Positions 24,617-35,665 of a stretch of 64,000 nt of DNA are shown here, piece after piece. This stretch comes from Unio delphinus (Eukaryota; Mollusca; Bivalvia; Unionida; Unionidae): NCBI GenBank assembly GCA_029339505.1, contig JAQISU010000094.1, positions 10,130,001 through 10,194,000 of the forward strand, given 5' to 3'. The first letter of the stretch is position 1. Every line of letters begins with the position of its first letter. The position numbers and the translations under genes were made by a program. The notes beneath the pieces are model-generated. The model ran no database searches and was not told where the DNA came from. It saw only the letters and a program-made list of their open reading frames with translations.

Positions 24617-25962
24617 GGGAAGAAAACCCGGACCTGCATAATGTTATTGTAAATAGAAGGATACTTAGTAGTTTGTGTATTTAATCTATGCCAACTATTT
24701 GTTTATTTGCATTGTATGTATTTGCACTTCAATTTTATAAAAGAATACTGTCCTGTTTTGCGAGATCACACTGAAAGACACTGCCGCGAATTTGTTAGCT
24801 CCCTTCCAAATACACAGGATATGACGTCACTTGAGACGATTAACGTATACAAGTCATATTGAGTTTCTGCAGCGAAGTGTAAAGTAGAAACAAGATGGTT
24901 CAATACGCCGCTCTAAATTGTGTGAATCAAATATACAAGTTAAGTGTCTCAAAATATGCCTTGCAAATTAATCTTTTAGGAATAAAAACAAAAAATAGGA
25001 ACATATTGAATACTGTATTCTTCTTCTATACCACCAGTGGGAGATTCCCGAATTGCACAGAAAACCCATATGAAAGGGTACTTTAAACAATTTAGGAAAA
25101 TCTTTAAAAGGACTAATAAATTAAAAAAGACTCGAGTATGGAGAAGTACAATTTAAATTTTAAAAAATGTATGGATCCCCACTTGAGTACGGTCGAACTC
25201 ATTATGAAATAAATAGACAATGCGATGAACGACACGGAATAAATACAAGCCGTAAAAACAAAAGTTTCTTTTTTTTCCCTAAACAAAGATAGTACATCGT
25301 ACTTCTTTCAAAATTAAAAATCAAATAAATGAATATAAAACAAATTGTGAAAAAACCTTATATATCACATACATATAGCACCGACATTAATATCATACAT
25401 GGGGTACAGGTGACCTCTTGCCAAGGTCGACAAAATGAACAAGGAACAAATTTTGAGATTAGATGAACAAAACCTACTCGAATGATCAACCCTATAGAAA
25501 CACTAAGGATACAATGCCCCATCACAGTTTAACTACATAAACAGAAATTTTAGAAAGGTGAGAACAAATATATTAAGAAACACCAAACTACATATCGGGA
25601 GTAACATACCAACGCATGAAAATTTTGTTCCTTTGTTTTCTGTCTGGTGCTCGCCATCCCACCCCTCCACCCACCCCCAAAAAAGATATGTAAATAACAG
25701 AAGTTCCAGACAGAAGATTATGTTTTTTTTCCTCACATTTCTAAAGGAATCTAAAAGGCGAGCTGTATGAGCAATCAAATTAAAGAGCGGTAGCTTCATG
25801 CTAACTCAACACACCACTTTGTGCCAGAGACATTTCGAGCTTGAATGTTTCTCTAAAGACCCAAGAGCAGTGCCATTGTCAGAATTTGACGAGTCCTGTT
25901 TATCTTTATCCCACGAATTTATCCTGTAAGGTTGGATGTTAATATAATAATCTACTTAGGGA
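24617..25962. other. Spacer with a 150-base segment repeated downstream
   Basis: About 24955-25115 (ATTAATCTTTTAGGAA, then CCCATATGAAAGGGTAC, then TTTAAACAATTT) recurs at 26584-26740. The ORF at 24895-25086 (63 codons, start MVQYAALNCVNQ) loosely recalls the opening of a THAP domain but lacks its later Cys/His, so I do not call it a gene. Confidence 0.4.
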
Positions 25963-26095
25963 ATGTTGTTGTTGTTGTTGTAGGGTTAAACGCCATTTTC
26001 AGCACACGATAGGCTATACATGGCGGCCAGTATATATTGGTAGAGGAAGAACCCGGGAAACCCCCCAGAAAGAACCACCGACCCACGAGAAGCTA
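25963..26095. mobile_element. SINE-like fragment with GTT-repeat end, copy 2
   Basis: A GTT tract, then GGGTTAAACGCCATTTTCAG, ACGATAGGCTATACAT and GGTAGAGGAAGAACCCGGG; same family as 6498-6722. Its end is lost. Confidence 0.55.
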
Positions 26096-26480
26096 CTGGC
26101 AATTGATTTTATCTCTTGTATTATGTAGAAAGATATGACACGATAACACATGACCGATTAGTCAGTGAATAATGACTTTGTTTACCAATTCAAATTTCAA
26201 TCTCAAGTGAATTATCATTTCGTACCTCCGCTTGTGCAGTTGGAGATATGTATATAAGTGGATGCAACACTCAAATGTATAAATCCAGCTGTCCGAATGA
26301 AGACGGTTTCACCATCTAAAGCATAGAGAAGTGTTCTGATTTTAAGTCATGGATGCGGTGTAGTAAACTACAAATGAATGATGATAAGCTGAATCCATTC
26401 GCCCAAAATTAACAGAATCAATTAATATCAGCGACTTTTCCATTACATTTAAACAAATACTTGGAAATCTACGTTATTTT

Positions 26481-26578
<98 letters not shown>

Positions 26579-26742
26579 CTAACGAATTAATCTTTTAGGA
26601 AGAAAAGAAAAACTTGGAACATATAGAATACTTTCTTCTTCTTCTATTACACCGCTGGGCAGCTCCCGCACTGCACAAAGAACCCATATGAAAGGGTACC
26701 TTAAACAATTTCGGAAAATCTGTAAAAGTACTAATAAAAAAA

Positions 26743-26805
<63 letters not shown>

Positions 26806-27019
26806 ATAGGTAAATAAATAACTAATTTGAAAATTTTCAGTACTAAAAGTATCAAAAATGCTATCAACACTGCATCTAAAAGGATGAAAAGGTCAATCTC
26901 TTGAATTCCTGGAAATTCTTTTCAACCAGTAGACTTTCAGATCCTTCGAGAAAGCTCATAAAGATATATCAGACAGATTATGGTCTATTAATGCAAACCT
27001 TTGCATCGGACAACCTTGT
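26096..27019. other. Repeat-rich spacer before element A
   Basis: Holds a CT microsatellite (about 26489-26573), the second copy of the 24955-25115 segment (26584-26740) and an AAAT microsatellite (about 26737-26808). No gene is seen. Confidence 0.6.
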
Positions 27020-27144
27020 AGAGGCGTCGATTCGGTAAACTGAGGCTTCCTCGAAATCGTAAAAAAACGTCGATTTGGCTAACCAACGCTTGTTCGAAGA
27101 CGCAATGGTCGTTGTCGTTCACCCCCTCTGCTGCTGTGGGTTAA
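27020..27144. repeat. Left terminal region of element A
   Basis: Shared with the start of element B (AGAGGCGTC, then CGGTAAACTGAGGCTTCCTC, then CCCCTCTGCTGCTGTGGG). Its inner end, CTGCTGTGGGTTAAC, is repeated in inverted form at the right end of A, consistent with a terminal inverted repeat. Confidence 0.6.
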
Positions 27145-27803
27145 CCGAATATTTTATCAAGTCCGACACGATATCGAGTCAGAGGATCTGATAGGTTTAT
27201 CGTCACAAATCCGTGTGGGATTGACTGAGCGTGACTAAAGAAATTTCTAAATCGATTATGATCCATATCACCGCCGCACCAAGTTTGCCAAATATTTCTA
27301 AGAGTATATGTGTCAACTCCGTTGAATATACATAACAAATTGCAGTTATCTCTGATCACCTTTGGTATATGGGTGTACCGTTGAGTGACATATATCACAT
27401 CAATGTTTTTATGCCTGCCTCTGGAAAATATCCCAGCAGGGTTCTTTTGATTGTCTAACATCACATCATCATATACGACTAAATTGTTAATACTTCCATC
27501 AATATCATCAATGCTCGGTGCTTCTTCAATATCGGTTATAAATTCAATAATACCCTCGCCGTTGATTGCTATTGAATTCTCGTTAGCATCCTTTAACACT
27601 TCATAGCATTGTTGATCGTCTATACTCGGGGCGACCAAATACAACTTGTCCCATTTCATCCATTTCGTTATCAAATTAAGTAGCAGTTGTGTCTTGTCGC
27701 TTCCAGATGGTCCGATTATAATCGCGCGAATAGAATTCGGTAACATCGCATGGTGTTTAATAGGTCCCAGTCGTCGGGTAGCTGAATAATCAATTACATT
27801 CAT
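27141..27803 (-). CDS. FtsK/HerA (A32-like) genome-packaging ATPase, element A
   Basis: 220 residues, open throughout. Members of this family pump viral DNA into preformed capsids. Walker A is IIIGPSGSDKTQLL (residues 28-41), Walker B is NNLVVYDDVMLD (about 106-117), and a family-like stretch SRGRHKNIDVIYVTQRYTHIP follows. The P-loop is unusual: Asp stands where the usual Gly sits (GSDKT), whereas the element B copy has GIGKT, so this one may be inactive although its frame is intact. The ATG at 27803 is preceded by TTTATAATAAC and faces the phospholipase gene only 17 bases away. One of the best preserved genes of A; probably recently inactivated by substitution rather than by frameshift. Confidence 0.9.
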   Translation of the reverse strand: MNVIDYSATRRLGPIKHHAMLPNSIRAIIIGPSGSDKTQLLLNLITKWMKWDKLYLVAPSIDDQQCYEVLKDANENSIAINGEGIIEFITDIEEAPSIDDIDGSINNLVVYDDVMLDNQKNPAGIFSRGRHKNIDVIYVTQRYTHIPKVIRDNCNLLCIFNGVDTYTLRNIWQTWCGGDMDHNRFRNFFSHAQSIPHGFVTINLSDPLTRYRVGLDKIFG

Positions 27804-27820
27804 GTTATTATAAATATATT
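27804..27820. promoter_or_regulatory. Very short divergent promoter, element A
   Basis: Only 17 bases (TTATTATAAATATATT plus one) separate the divergent starts of the ATPase and the phospholipase gene. The core TTATAAATA works as a TATA-like box on either strand. The equivalent in B (49475-49491) keeps TTATTATAAATAA. Confidence 0.5.
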
Positions 27821-28343
27821 GTGGATCTATATTGTGTGAAGTGTAAGAAGCGTACTGGCACAGATGACTTGACGACGATTACAGCTAAAAATAACCGATC
27901 AGCACTTTCTGGTAAATGCGTACAATGTAGTACAAAGAAATTTAGATCTGTTTCCCTTGATAAAATCAAGGATTTAAAAATAAGCGAGGAGGTGATATTG
28001 CAGCCAAGCTAGTAAAACCCCAGGAACACCATGGGCAAAGTATCCAGGGGAAAAACACCTTCCATGATATAGTTATTGTGGACCCGGAACCAGACTCGAT
28101 ATCAGACTCGATAATAAAAACCAACCCCGACCGGTTGAATATCCAGTAAACGCTATTGATAAGGAGTGTCATGCTAACGATTCTGCTCATAAAAGCAGTA
28201 ATCTGCAACACAGACATCTCGCGGATGTGAAATTAATTCATGCGTTGGATTCTATCACTGATAAATCCTTCAAAGAAAAATTGGCTTCATGGTTAGTAAA
28301 ATCGGCTATGAAAGGTAAATTGATGTTAGGTGCCGGTAATTAA
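27821..28343 (+). pseudogene. Zinc-ribbon plus phospholipase A2 protein, element A, broken
   Basis: The N-terminus has a CVKCKK...CVQC zinc-ribbon-like pair. The body is a parvovirus-type phospholipase A2 domain, which in capsids helps breach membranes during entry; the better B copy shows its calcium loop and His-Asp pair. Here the start codon is GTG where B has ATG, a frameshift near 27985 ends the first frame at 28012, and the calcium-loop and His-Asp region lies in shifted frames (YCGP near 28075, SAHKSS near 28185). The C-terminal segment (KLIHALDSITDKS...GAGN) ends eight bases before the integrase start. Position beside the ATPase matches element B exactly. Confidence 0.75.
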
Positions 28344-28350
28344 TAACAAC

Positions 28351-29294
28351 ATGGAATCTATTTATTATTCTCCAAAAAGATACTGGAGCGGTAAAGCAGC
28401 AATTGGTAAACTCGCTAGCGATACGAAGGTGAAAAATACTACAGCTGTTAATTTTTATCCAAACAGGCGATATGGCAAATTTATCTACCGCGGCCTAAAC
28501 AAATTGACTACTCGCATTTTGATGTGACTGTTCCTAATGAAGTTCATCAGGCCCATATACTATTTCTACCACATGATGGTGGTTACAAATAAGCGCTAAC
28601 TGTAGTTGATGTTGCGAGTCGATACAAACAAGCAGAGCCGTTAAAAACAAAATCATCAACTGAAGTTGCTTCTGTGTTTGAAAGGATTTATCGAAGGGGT
28701 CCTCTGCGCTGGCCAAATCTATTACAAGTTGATCCTGGCAAGGAATTTCAGGGTGCGCTTCTATCAACGATGAAGAATCATAATACCGCGTTACGACGAG
28801 GACATACTGCACTACATCGCGATCAGGCAATTGTTGAACGGTTTAATCGGACGCTTGCTGAGCGGTTATTTGGATATCAATACGCGAAGGAGTTTATTCA
28901 GGATAAACGATCTCGTGAATGGGTCAAGAGATTACCAATCGTAATTACCGCTCTAAATAATGAGATTACTAGAACAATCAACATGAAACCTAACAACGCC
29001 ATTAAAAAGAAGTATATACCCGTACAGCTACAAAAGGATTTTTCAAAACAACCAATACTCGGTAATGTCACTGTTAGATATTTACAGGAACCAGGAGAGC
29101 TCGAGGAATGTACAAAAAGAAAGACTGATAATATTTGGAGTGTTACTGTACATAAAATATTTAACATAACACGAACTACGGGTAGACCAGCAATCTATAG
29201 ATTGGATTAAACTGCTCCTCAGCGAGGGTTTACTCGTAAACAACTGCAAGTGGTACCCGAGGATACTCAATTACCACCGGGCGGTCTTAACTAG
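28351..29294 (+). pseudogene. RVE-type (DDE) integrase, element A, broken
   Basis: Polinton integrases insert the linear element through a retrovirus-like DDE core. Starts MESIYYSPKRYWSGKAAIGK; a frameshift near 28450 disrupts the N-terminal segment. The core follows with the first acidic residue in the VPNEVHQA region (substituted to His in A: EVHQAHI against EVHQADI in B), the second in LLQVDPGKEFQG and the Glu in HRDQAIVERFNRTL. The C-terminal domain is VTVHKIFNITRTTGRPAIYRL, then a TAA at about 29208 and the conserved tail PEDTQLPPGGLN. An in-frame stop also lies near 28590. The longest open part is 28674-29210. Family identity is very clear. Confidence 0.88.
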
Positions 29295-29471
29295 CGCCTC
29301 TTCGTCTGTTGCATTCAAGAGAAGTTAGCATCACATTATCTCTGGTATGACCAATACTGCTGTTCTTTCTGTCTACGGTAAATTGTCGAGGATCTTTATC
29401 CGACCAACGCCAACTCATTACACAATTGCAACTCGCGCAGTGATTATTCTGTTGTTGTTTCAACGTGGTTA

Positions 29472-32400
29472 TTAATTCAGCATCAATATCAAATTCTCTG
29501 TTATTTTTTTATCCTGTTGTTTATAACCAGAAAGTTTTTTTCTGATTATGTCCTTGACTTTGTCAAGGCTGACAATATCATTGATTGTTGTGTCATTATC
29601 ATCTAAAACAACTCTTCGAAGCTGATTTATTATTCGTACTTTGGATACTACGAGATAGACTAAATTCGACCATTTGATGTGATTATCCATAATCCAATCA
29701 ATTGTATCTGATATAGTCAATCCCTGCCAAGAATGTATTGTTGTTGCGTAACCTAGTGTCCACGGGGATTTATCAGCGCGTAATGCGTCTTCGACGACGT
29801 TGATATCAACTAACACAATATCATTTAACACTAAATTCTGCTTTTCACGCTGCCCAGGACTATCAACTTCGATATTCTGCTTTCGTGTATCTTTGGGTCT
29901 ATAACACAGCGGCACTGGAAATGTTGCAAATATTTCTTTATGTTATTAAAATAACTTCATCTAAAGTGTGTTTCTGACTATATTTTTACTCGCTACTATT
30001 AAATCGTTTGGTCTCCACGCTTCCCAGAAGTCATTTAATGGTGTTTCTGAAATTAGTTCACGCGCTATTTCACATTGGATTATATCCGGTTGTAATCTGA
30101 TTAGTTGTTTGAACTCTCGTAATTGTTCATCAAATGCTCTATGATCAGTACCAATTTCTTCATAATAGTCCACAAAATTCTTCAGCCAATCATGTGGGGA
30201 TAAACCGACAAATGGTGGTGGTTGGCCATGATCACCACACATGATGACTTTTGTATTTGATAGCAATAGCCACTCGAGAAACTTTTGTAAAACATCTAAC
30301 GACACCGTGAATATCTCATCCCAAATTAAGACTTCAGGAATATATTTCTCACTCATTCGATCAGGAGTCTATTCATCGCCTTTCCATCAAAAGAAACTAT
30401 GATAAGTGCTTGCATTAATTCCTCGTTGTTTCTTCTCTCTGGCAAGTCTGTGGGTAGGTGTTAACACGATCATGTTTGATTCCCCACGAAATAACTCAAT
30501 CGCACGAGTCGTCTTTCCTGATCCGCCACAGCCGTTTAAATAAACGGTTTTGTATCTACATATCGGATCAGAAATCTGCGGTGCGTTAGAAAGTTCCGAT
30601 ATCTGATTATTTTTCAAATATTTATCTTCAATTGTAACATCTGCTGATTTGGAATAATCACACGGTATTTCCCGCTTAATTCTCCATGATCCCCAACTCT
30701 CGTCAGAATTAGTGAATTGAACCACTGCGTTGCTGTGTTTCATGTCCATGTAAAATAAATCAGTGGCGACTCAGGAAATCTATTTATCATCGAAAACAGA
30801 TTAATAGAAGCATAAGCCAGCATAGACGCCCTCAAATGTGTATACTGAAGACTGTATCCATCGCTGTAAGTAACAATTGTACCCAATTTGGTTCCATCGG
30901 ACAAGAAAGCGTCTGTACGATTTACATAAATACCCTTAGATAATATATTCGCGATTATAAAATCGTATTCAGCATCATCTATAATCAACCGTGAAGAATA
31001 TCTTGTATTGTATTTTTCACCCTCTGTGAATTTACCGATTATTCTTCTACCAAGGTCTTTTGCGTCTTTGTTTTTAACTTCAAATAGCTGTTTGGACCAT
31101 TTCAAGATATATTCTTCGTCGAGATCAGGGAATTGTTTTCTATTTTCGCTGATTATACTCTCTAGATTGGGTTGTGGTAACCAAACCTCAGTCTGCGCGT
31201 GATATGATATAATCGCTTCACCGACAATCAGCGATATCAGCATGTCACAATCAATCATATATCGTAATAACACTATTGGCATCCAGTGATTTTCAGATAT
31301 ATGTCTACCAATCCAAACATAACAGCACGGATGAAGTCCTGTAGCCAATTCAAATGATACTACACGAGCGAATCCGGTTAGATCAAAATCGGGCAATGGG
31401 CCATTAATAGCAACACGGGTCATCTCGTGTGTGGGATATCCAAATCGCTTGAAGCATTCAGCGCATTCTTCGTACCCGAGAAAACTACCTGGATAACACG
31501 CAACCATATCAACTGAAATAATAGTTTTTGGGTCGTGTTTTGTATTCCATAATACTCAATGCAGCTTGATTTGATGTCTGTGAGAAATTCAGCTTTTGTT
31601 GGTTTCCACATGTTTCTCTTTCTTGCAAATGAGCTGCAACTGATTGAATTGTAAAACAGTTTGTTAATAATTGTTCGTCGTAATCCATTGAAAAACTACT
31701 AGCTACTTTTTTCATCGCGTCATGGAGGGCTTCAGTGCGGTATAATTCTCCATTGGGTCTTACAAATTGATTGAATTTATCTTTTTCGCGCTCAAAACTG
31801 TGAAGTAGCCACACTGACATAGGATCGTTTTTTACTCAACTGGTAAATAAAATCAAATAATTTTTTCTCAGAGAAACACTCCGCGGGTAGATATTTTATT
31901 CTTCCATTTCTCGGAAATATTGTTACTGCAGGTGTCCACGCGTGTTCGTCATGATCAATAATTTTGATTGGAACTCCTTTTGATTTATATTTAGGTTCAT
32001 ATAATATCTCGCCGGTTATCGTCGCTACAGTTATTGGGAATCTTAATGATGTTTCTAATTTGGCTATATCCTGAATTGTTGCTCTATTTTCCTTTACTTT
32101 TAGTCCCCATTCATTTAATTTTTTGCGTCTTAGATCGGTCAATCGGTCAATTTATTTCCACGCAGCGCATATGTGAAGTGTTCTATTATTCGTTCTGCTA
32201 CACAATTCATTCTTGACGAAGTCGACAATGATAGTTTCATGGGTTTTAGTTTTTCAATACTCGGTTTGTCATTTAACGAATTTATCCGGTAAACAACTGC
32301 TGTGACTTAATAAGATCTTTCGTAATACGGTTTGTCAATTCCAGTTAAAATTCCTGGTTTGGAATCTCGACTCACAACGACGGTTCTTTTATCTTTCAAG

Positions 32401-32728
32401 ATCGGGTCAAATTTATCTCTGATAATCCAATCTCCCGTGTCTAAATGGATAATGAATTTCACTCTAAAAAAATACCTTTTTCACCCAAGATGTGAAATTA
32501 TCACTACTGCGTTTTCATCATTCATGGTAGCATCAACGCTACCATCAATTAGAAATGTTGACCAACAATGAGATGCTCCATCACGTTTGAATTCATTAAA
32601 ACAATCACGCTTTTACCCAACATTGTTCTATCACTTATTAGATTCTTTGGTGTATCAGAGACTCTATCGAGATTGAATTTAGCATTTTTCCAGGGTTTAA
32701 TTTTCGATAATCTCTCGAACTCCTTCAT
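29472..32728 (-). pseudogene. DNA polymerase B fused to SF1 helicase, element A, broken
   Basis: Single gene of about 1080 codons. N-terminal ~600 codons: protein-primed-type PolB, with motif A VDMVACYP (about 31490-31520), motif B GRRIIGKF (31028-31051) and motif C VATDLFYM (about 30750-30770). C-terminal ~430 codons: SF1 helicase with Walker A NGCGGSGKTT (about 30510), DE box VLIWDEI, motif III CGDHGQPPPF, motif V GYATTIHSWQG and motif VI LVYLVVSKVR, closest in style to Pif1/RecD helicases. In A motif C and the helicase share one open frame; in B motifs A, B and C share one. Together this shows a fusion. Several frameshifts and stops break A (near 30385, 30770, 31510, 31800 and throughout 32150-32700). 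No clear exonuclease motif is seen. Confidence 0.85.
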
Positions 32729-32792
32729 GCTATAATTAAAACAAGTATTTAAATAAGAAATATATTATATAATAAATCATTGCGAATGGCCC

Positions 32793-33089
32793 ATAAATGG
32801 ATCAGTGACCCCATGCAACAAATCATGCAAAAGTGATTTCTGTGGATATCATCTACAAAGTATCAGAAGAGGATCAAAAGGTCCCCTTCCTTGCTTATTA
32901 TGCGGGGTAGGGGTACGTGGAGTATCACAATTGTGTCTCAGTTGCGGGGGGAAACGATACAGAGAATTGAAGCGTTATTATGACAAGCGAATTAAGAATT
33001 CCATCAAAGATCCTGACTCTGACAAAGTCACAAAAACCCCTCAAGATTACATTGAAAGATTTTTAAGTTTTCATTCAACCAAATTATGA
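32793..33089 (+). pseudogene. Small Cys-rich (zinc-finger-like) protein, element A
   Basis: About 98 codons with paired cysteines TPCNKSCKSDFCGYH, CLLCGVGVRG and QLCLSCGGKRY, then a basic tail RELKRYYDKRIKNS. The pattern suggests a zinc-binding fold; the function is unknown. In B the corresponding start is ATG (54369); in A that codon is ATA, leaving GTG at 32805 or a later codon, so translation here is doubtful. It lies divergent to the polymerase and 28 bases before the HNH gene. Confidence 0.5.
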
Positions 33090-33117
33090 ATTAGACAAAC
33101 AATAGTATAGTATATAA

Positions 33118-33628
33118 ATGAACCAAGAATTTCGACTACACCCTGTGATTCCCAACTATAAGGCGTCCAGTGATGGTATTGCCAGGCACTGCAGGCTGAA
33201 GAAACCAGTTGGTTTTGTGACTAATCGAGGGTATTTGATGTTTGGTGGAAAGAAGAAATATCTTAATCATCGTTTCGTGTATGAGGTATATAATGGATTG
33301 ATCGAAGATGGTTTTGTTATCGATCACATAAATGGTATTAAGACTGATATTTTTTTTATCGAATTTACAAGCTGTTACACAGAGTGAGAATAACAAACTA
33401 GGAAAGACTGGACAATACTCGAAAAAAGCGAGACCGATAAAATAATTTAATGCAGTAACTAACGAGGAAATAGTATTCCAATCAATGACTAAAGCCAGTA
33501 GGTATTTTGATATTTGTATGCCTTCAGTACAAAGAGTAGCAGAACGAGTACAAAATTCGGCCTTTTCGAAAAGGACTGGAAAAAAGTTCGATTTTCGTAT
33601 ATCTAATCATGTTTTGTATTCGTTATAA
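33118..33628 (+). pseudogene. HNH endonuclease with NUMOD-type flanks, element A, broken
   Basis: Starts at ATG 33118 directly after AGTATATAA. N-terminus FRLHPVIPNYKASSDGIARH resembles NUMOD4, a module found in homing endonucleases. Then comes the HNH core NHRFVYEVYNGLIEDGFVIDHINGIKTD, in which the HR, DH and N of the His-Me finger are visible. A frameshift at about 33350 cuts the conserved LNNLKAVTQSEN continuation, which B retains; after it come a DNA-binding-like segment and VQRVAERVQNS. Such enzymes nick or cut DNA and often spread themselves. Its 3' end is partly repeated at 34025-34225. Confidence 0.78.
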
Positions 33629-34225
33629 CACCAAGGGAGATAACTTGTGCAGTTATGTGTACGGCTTATGAAAGAGTTATGGATCTCAATGGGGTTTTCC
33701 GATTTTACTCTATTATTGATTTTTAACTGTCATGATTCTCAGCGGATATAATCTATTTTGTAAGAAAGCGAATCAAATACATAGTGTTTACAAACAATTA
33801 TATTTTTTTTCTTTCAAGTATTCTGTTCTGTTTTGATGTTGTCAAAAATACACGAAAGGTATATGGATTCATTCATTCAGTCAGTTGTAGCCTGCGATCG
33901 ATAACAGTACCACGCCGCTGAGTCATTCATTATACATCACACCTGTTCGCGCTTGACTGTATTAACTTAACTATATATTATATTCAAGCGCGTATACCTG
34001 TAACAAGAACAGTTAGCTCAATGCGTAGTACAAAGAGTAGCAGAAGGAATTTGTCGGTCAGTGATTTCCAGAAGAAATAAACAAAACATTCGGTTTTATT
34101 ATGTCTGAAATGCTATTTTGTATAATAACACCAAAGGGAAATAACTCTCACTTGACCGTCCTGGTATGTACGGCTTACAGATTTCCATCGATTGTGTCAC
34201 ATGATCTCAATGGGTTTTTCCAATA
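33525..34225 (+). repeat. Partial direct duplication of the HNH 3' end and trailer
   Basis: About 33525-33720 (AGTACAAAGAGTAGCAGAA, then AACACCAAGGGAGATAACT, then a GTACGGCTTA word and ATCTCAATGGGTTTTTCC) recurs in diverged form at about 34025-34225. The second copy splits what is one tRNA-like sequence in element B. Confidence 0.7.
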
Positions 34226-34232
34226 ATAAATA

Positions 34233-34332
34233 CAATCTTTTATCCTACATCTGTATACCAGGAAGATAAATACCGCATTTACAAATTACGCTATAAAATT
34301 CTTTTTGAATACAATCCTACTACTTCCCTGTG
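34233..34332 (+). repeat. Left arm of an internal inverted repeat of element A
   Basis: Matches the reverse complement of 36079-36173: AATCTTTTATCCTACAT, GGAAGATAAATAC, ACAAATTACGCT, TGAATACAATCCTACTACTT. The arms enclose the minisatellite region and the 35666-36005 gene. Confidence 0.8.
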
Positions 34333-34436
34333 TATGTATGTATGTATGTATGTATGTATGTATGTATGTATGTATGTATGTATGTATGTATGTATGTATG
34401 TATGTATGTATGTATGTATGTATGTATGTATGTATG
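34331..34436. repeat. (GTAT)n microsatellite
   Basis: About 26 tetranucleotide units, followed by two diverged units of an ~82-base repeat that itself contains short GTAT runs. Confidence 0.95.
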
Positions 34437-35250
34437 TTTATATAGGTAGAACGCATTGAACTAGAATGTGCTATATCTGATTCCTAATTACGTGTGTTTA
34501 TACAGGTAGAATGTATGTATGTATGTTTATACAGGTAGAACGCATTGAACTAGAATGTGGTATATCTGATTCTTAATGACGTGTGTTTATACAGGTAGAA
34601 TGTATGTGCTATATCATTCTCAACGGGGTTGGTGTGAGGAAAATGTATATCTGATTTCCCCTTTTGGGATTTGACGAATAAAAAATAGTATTATAACAAT
34701 CGTGTTTTTTTTAGTATTTGTGTCTTGAATACAATCATCATTTGATATATTCGTTCAAAAACAGGTATTTTGTATATATCGAATCTACAGTAATCGTTAA
34801 CGCGTCGGGGTGTCGTCTCGAAGGACATGGTTCGATTCCCGTAAAAGGCACATTGTCAGCGGTAATCGGCAGATGTTTTTTTTATATATAATTGGGGGGG
34901 GGGAGGGGCGAGCCCTCGAAATTCAAGTCATGAAACTACCACTCCAACCACACTGTCATACAGTGTGAATGATTTTTCATTCCCACTGGGTGATTTTGTG
35001 GGGGTGTGGTGGTTTCAGTTGAATGTAGAGGCGCATTCATTCATTGTATCATTCTATTGTTTGTGCCTTCCTATTATCATTCATTGTATATATCATTATA
35101 TCATTGTATCTTTCTGTCCATTCACGAAACATTTTCTCTTGTGGACCAAATCCGTTATTTGACGAATTATCCCCACTCCTAGGGGATGAATGTTTCGTGA
35201 CCCCTGGGCTCCGTCAGATGTGAATAACGCCTGAAGAGTTCCAAATGGGG

Positions 35251-35590
35251 ATTGTGCCGTCCTAGATGTATGCCTACAAATCGCCAAAACACTCGATTGG
35301 GTTTTGTTAAGGCATTGTGCCGTCCTATATGTATGCCTACAAATCGCCAAAATACTCGATTAGGTTTTGTTAGGCATTGTGCCGTCGTATGTATGTATGC
35401 CTTCAAATCGCCAAAACACTCGATTGGGTTTTGTTGGGCATTGTGCCGTCCTATATATGTATATATGCAAATATATGTATGCCTACAAATCGCCAAAACA
35501 CTCGATTGGGTTTTGTTAAGGCATTGTGCCGTCCTATATGTATGCCTACAAATCGCCAAAACACTCGATTGGGTTTTGTTAAGGCATTGT
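35251..35590 (+). repeat. 63-bp minisatellite in element A, 5 units
   Basis: Units start near 35251, 35314, 35376, 35440 and 35523 with ATTGTGCCGTCCTATATG, TATGCCTACAAATCGCC and CTCGATTGGGTTTTGTTA. The fourth unit carries a ~20-base TATATGCAAATATATG insertion. It sits just upstream of the virion gene block and is absent from B. ORFs in both strands here are repeat translations. Confidence 0.92.
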
Positions 35591-35665
35591 ATTGTCTAAA
35601 AAACGGGGGTCAAAAATGACCCCCAATTTTTTAAAAATATATTAGAGATACATTTATTATATAAA

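Larger units (their letters stand above)
34014..34840 (+). other. Split tRNA-like Pol III boxes, element A
   Basis: An A-box-like TAGCTCAATGCG at 34014-34025 and a perfect B box GGTTCGATTCC at 34829-34839, followed by CGTAAAAGGCA like a tRNA acceptor end. In B the equivalents are 33 bases apart; here the duplicated HNH trailer and repeats separate them by about 0.8 kb. Confidence 0.4.
33629..35665. other. Variable non-coding region of element A
   Basis: Two kilobases without a gene between the replication block and the virion block. It contains the partial duplication ending at 34225, tRNA-like boxes, a GTAT microsatellite (34331-34436), an ~82-base tandem repeat around TATACAGGTAGAACGCATTG (34437-34610), a G-rich run at 34890-34910 and a 63-base minisatellite. 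Region B at 55194-57042 occupies the same place but shares only parts, so it evolves much faster than the genes. Confidence 0.7.

Noticed and set aside
24895..25086. THAP-domain exon
   Set aside because: Only the first residues (MVQYAALNC) are suggestive; the remaining zinc ligands are missing, and part of it is a dispersed duplicate.
27014..27019. CCTTGT as a six-base target duplication of element A
   Set aside because: No matching copy is seen at the right end, which is truncated at receptor flank.
28351..29294. Retrovirus or LTR-retrotransposon integrase
   Set aside because: No reverse transcriptase, gag or LTRs; the surrounding genes are those of a Polinton.
35179..35619. Overlapping ORFs on both strands with repeated RQNTRLGFVK-type and ICRHTYRTAQ-type units
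   Set aside because: They are frames of the 63-base minisatellite, which is absent from element B.
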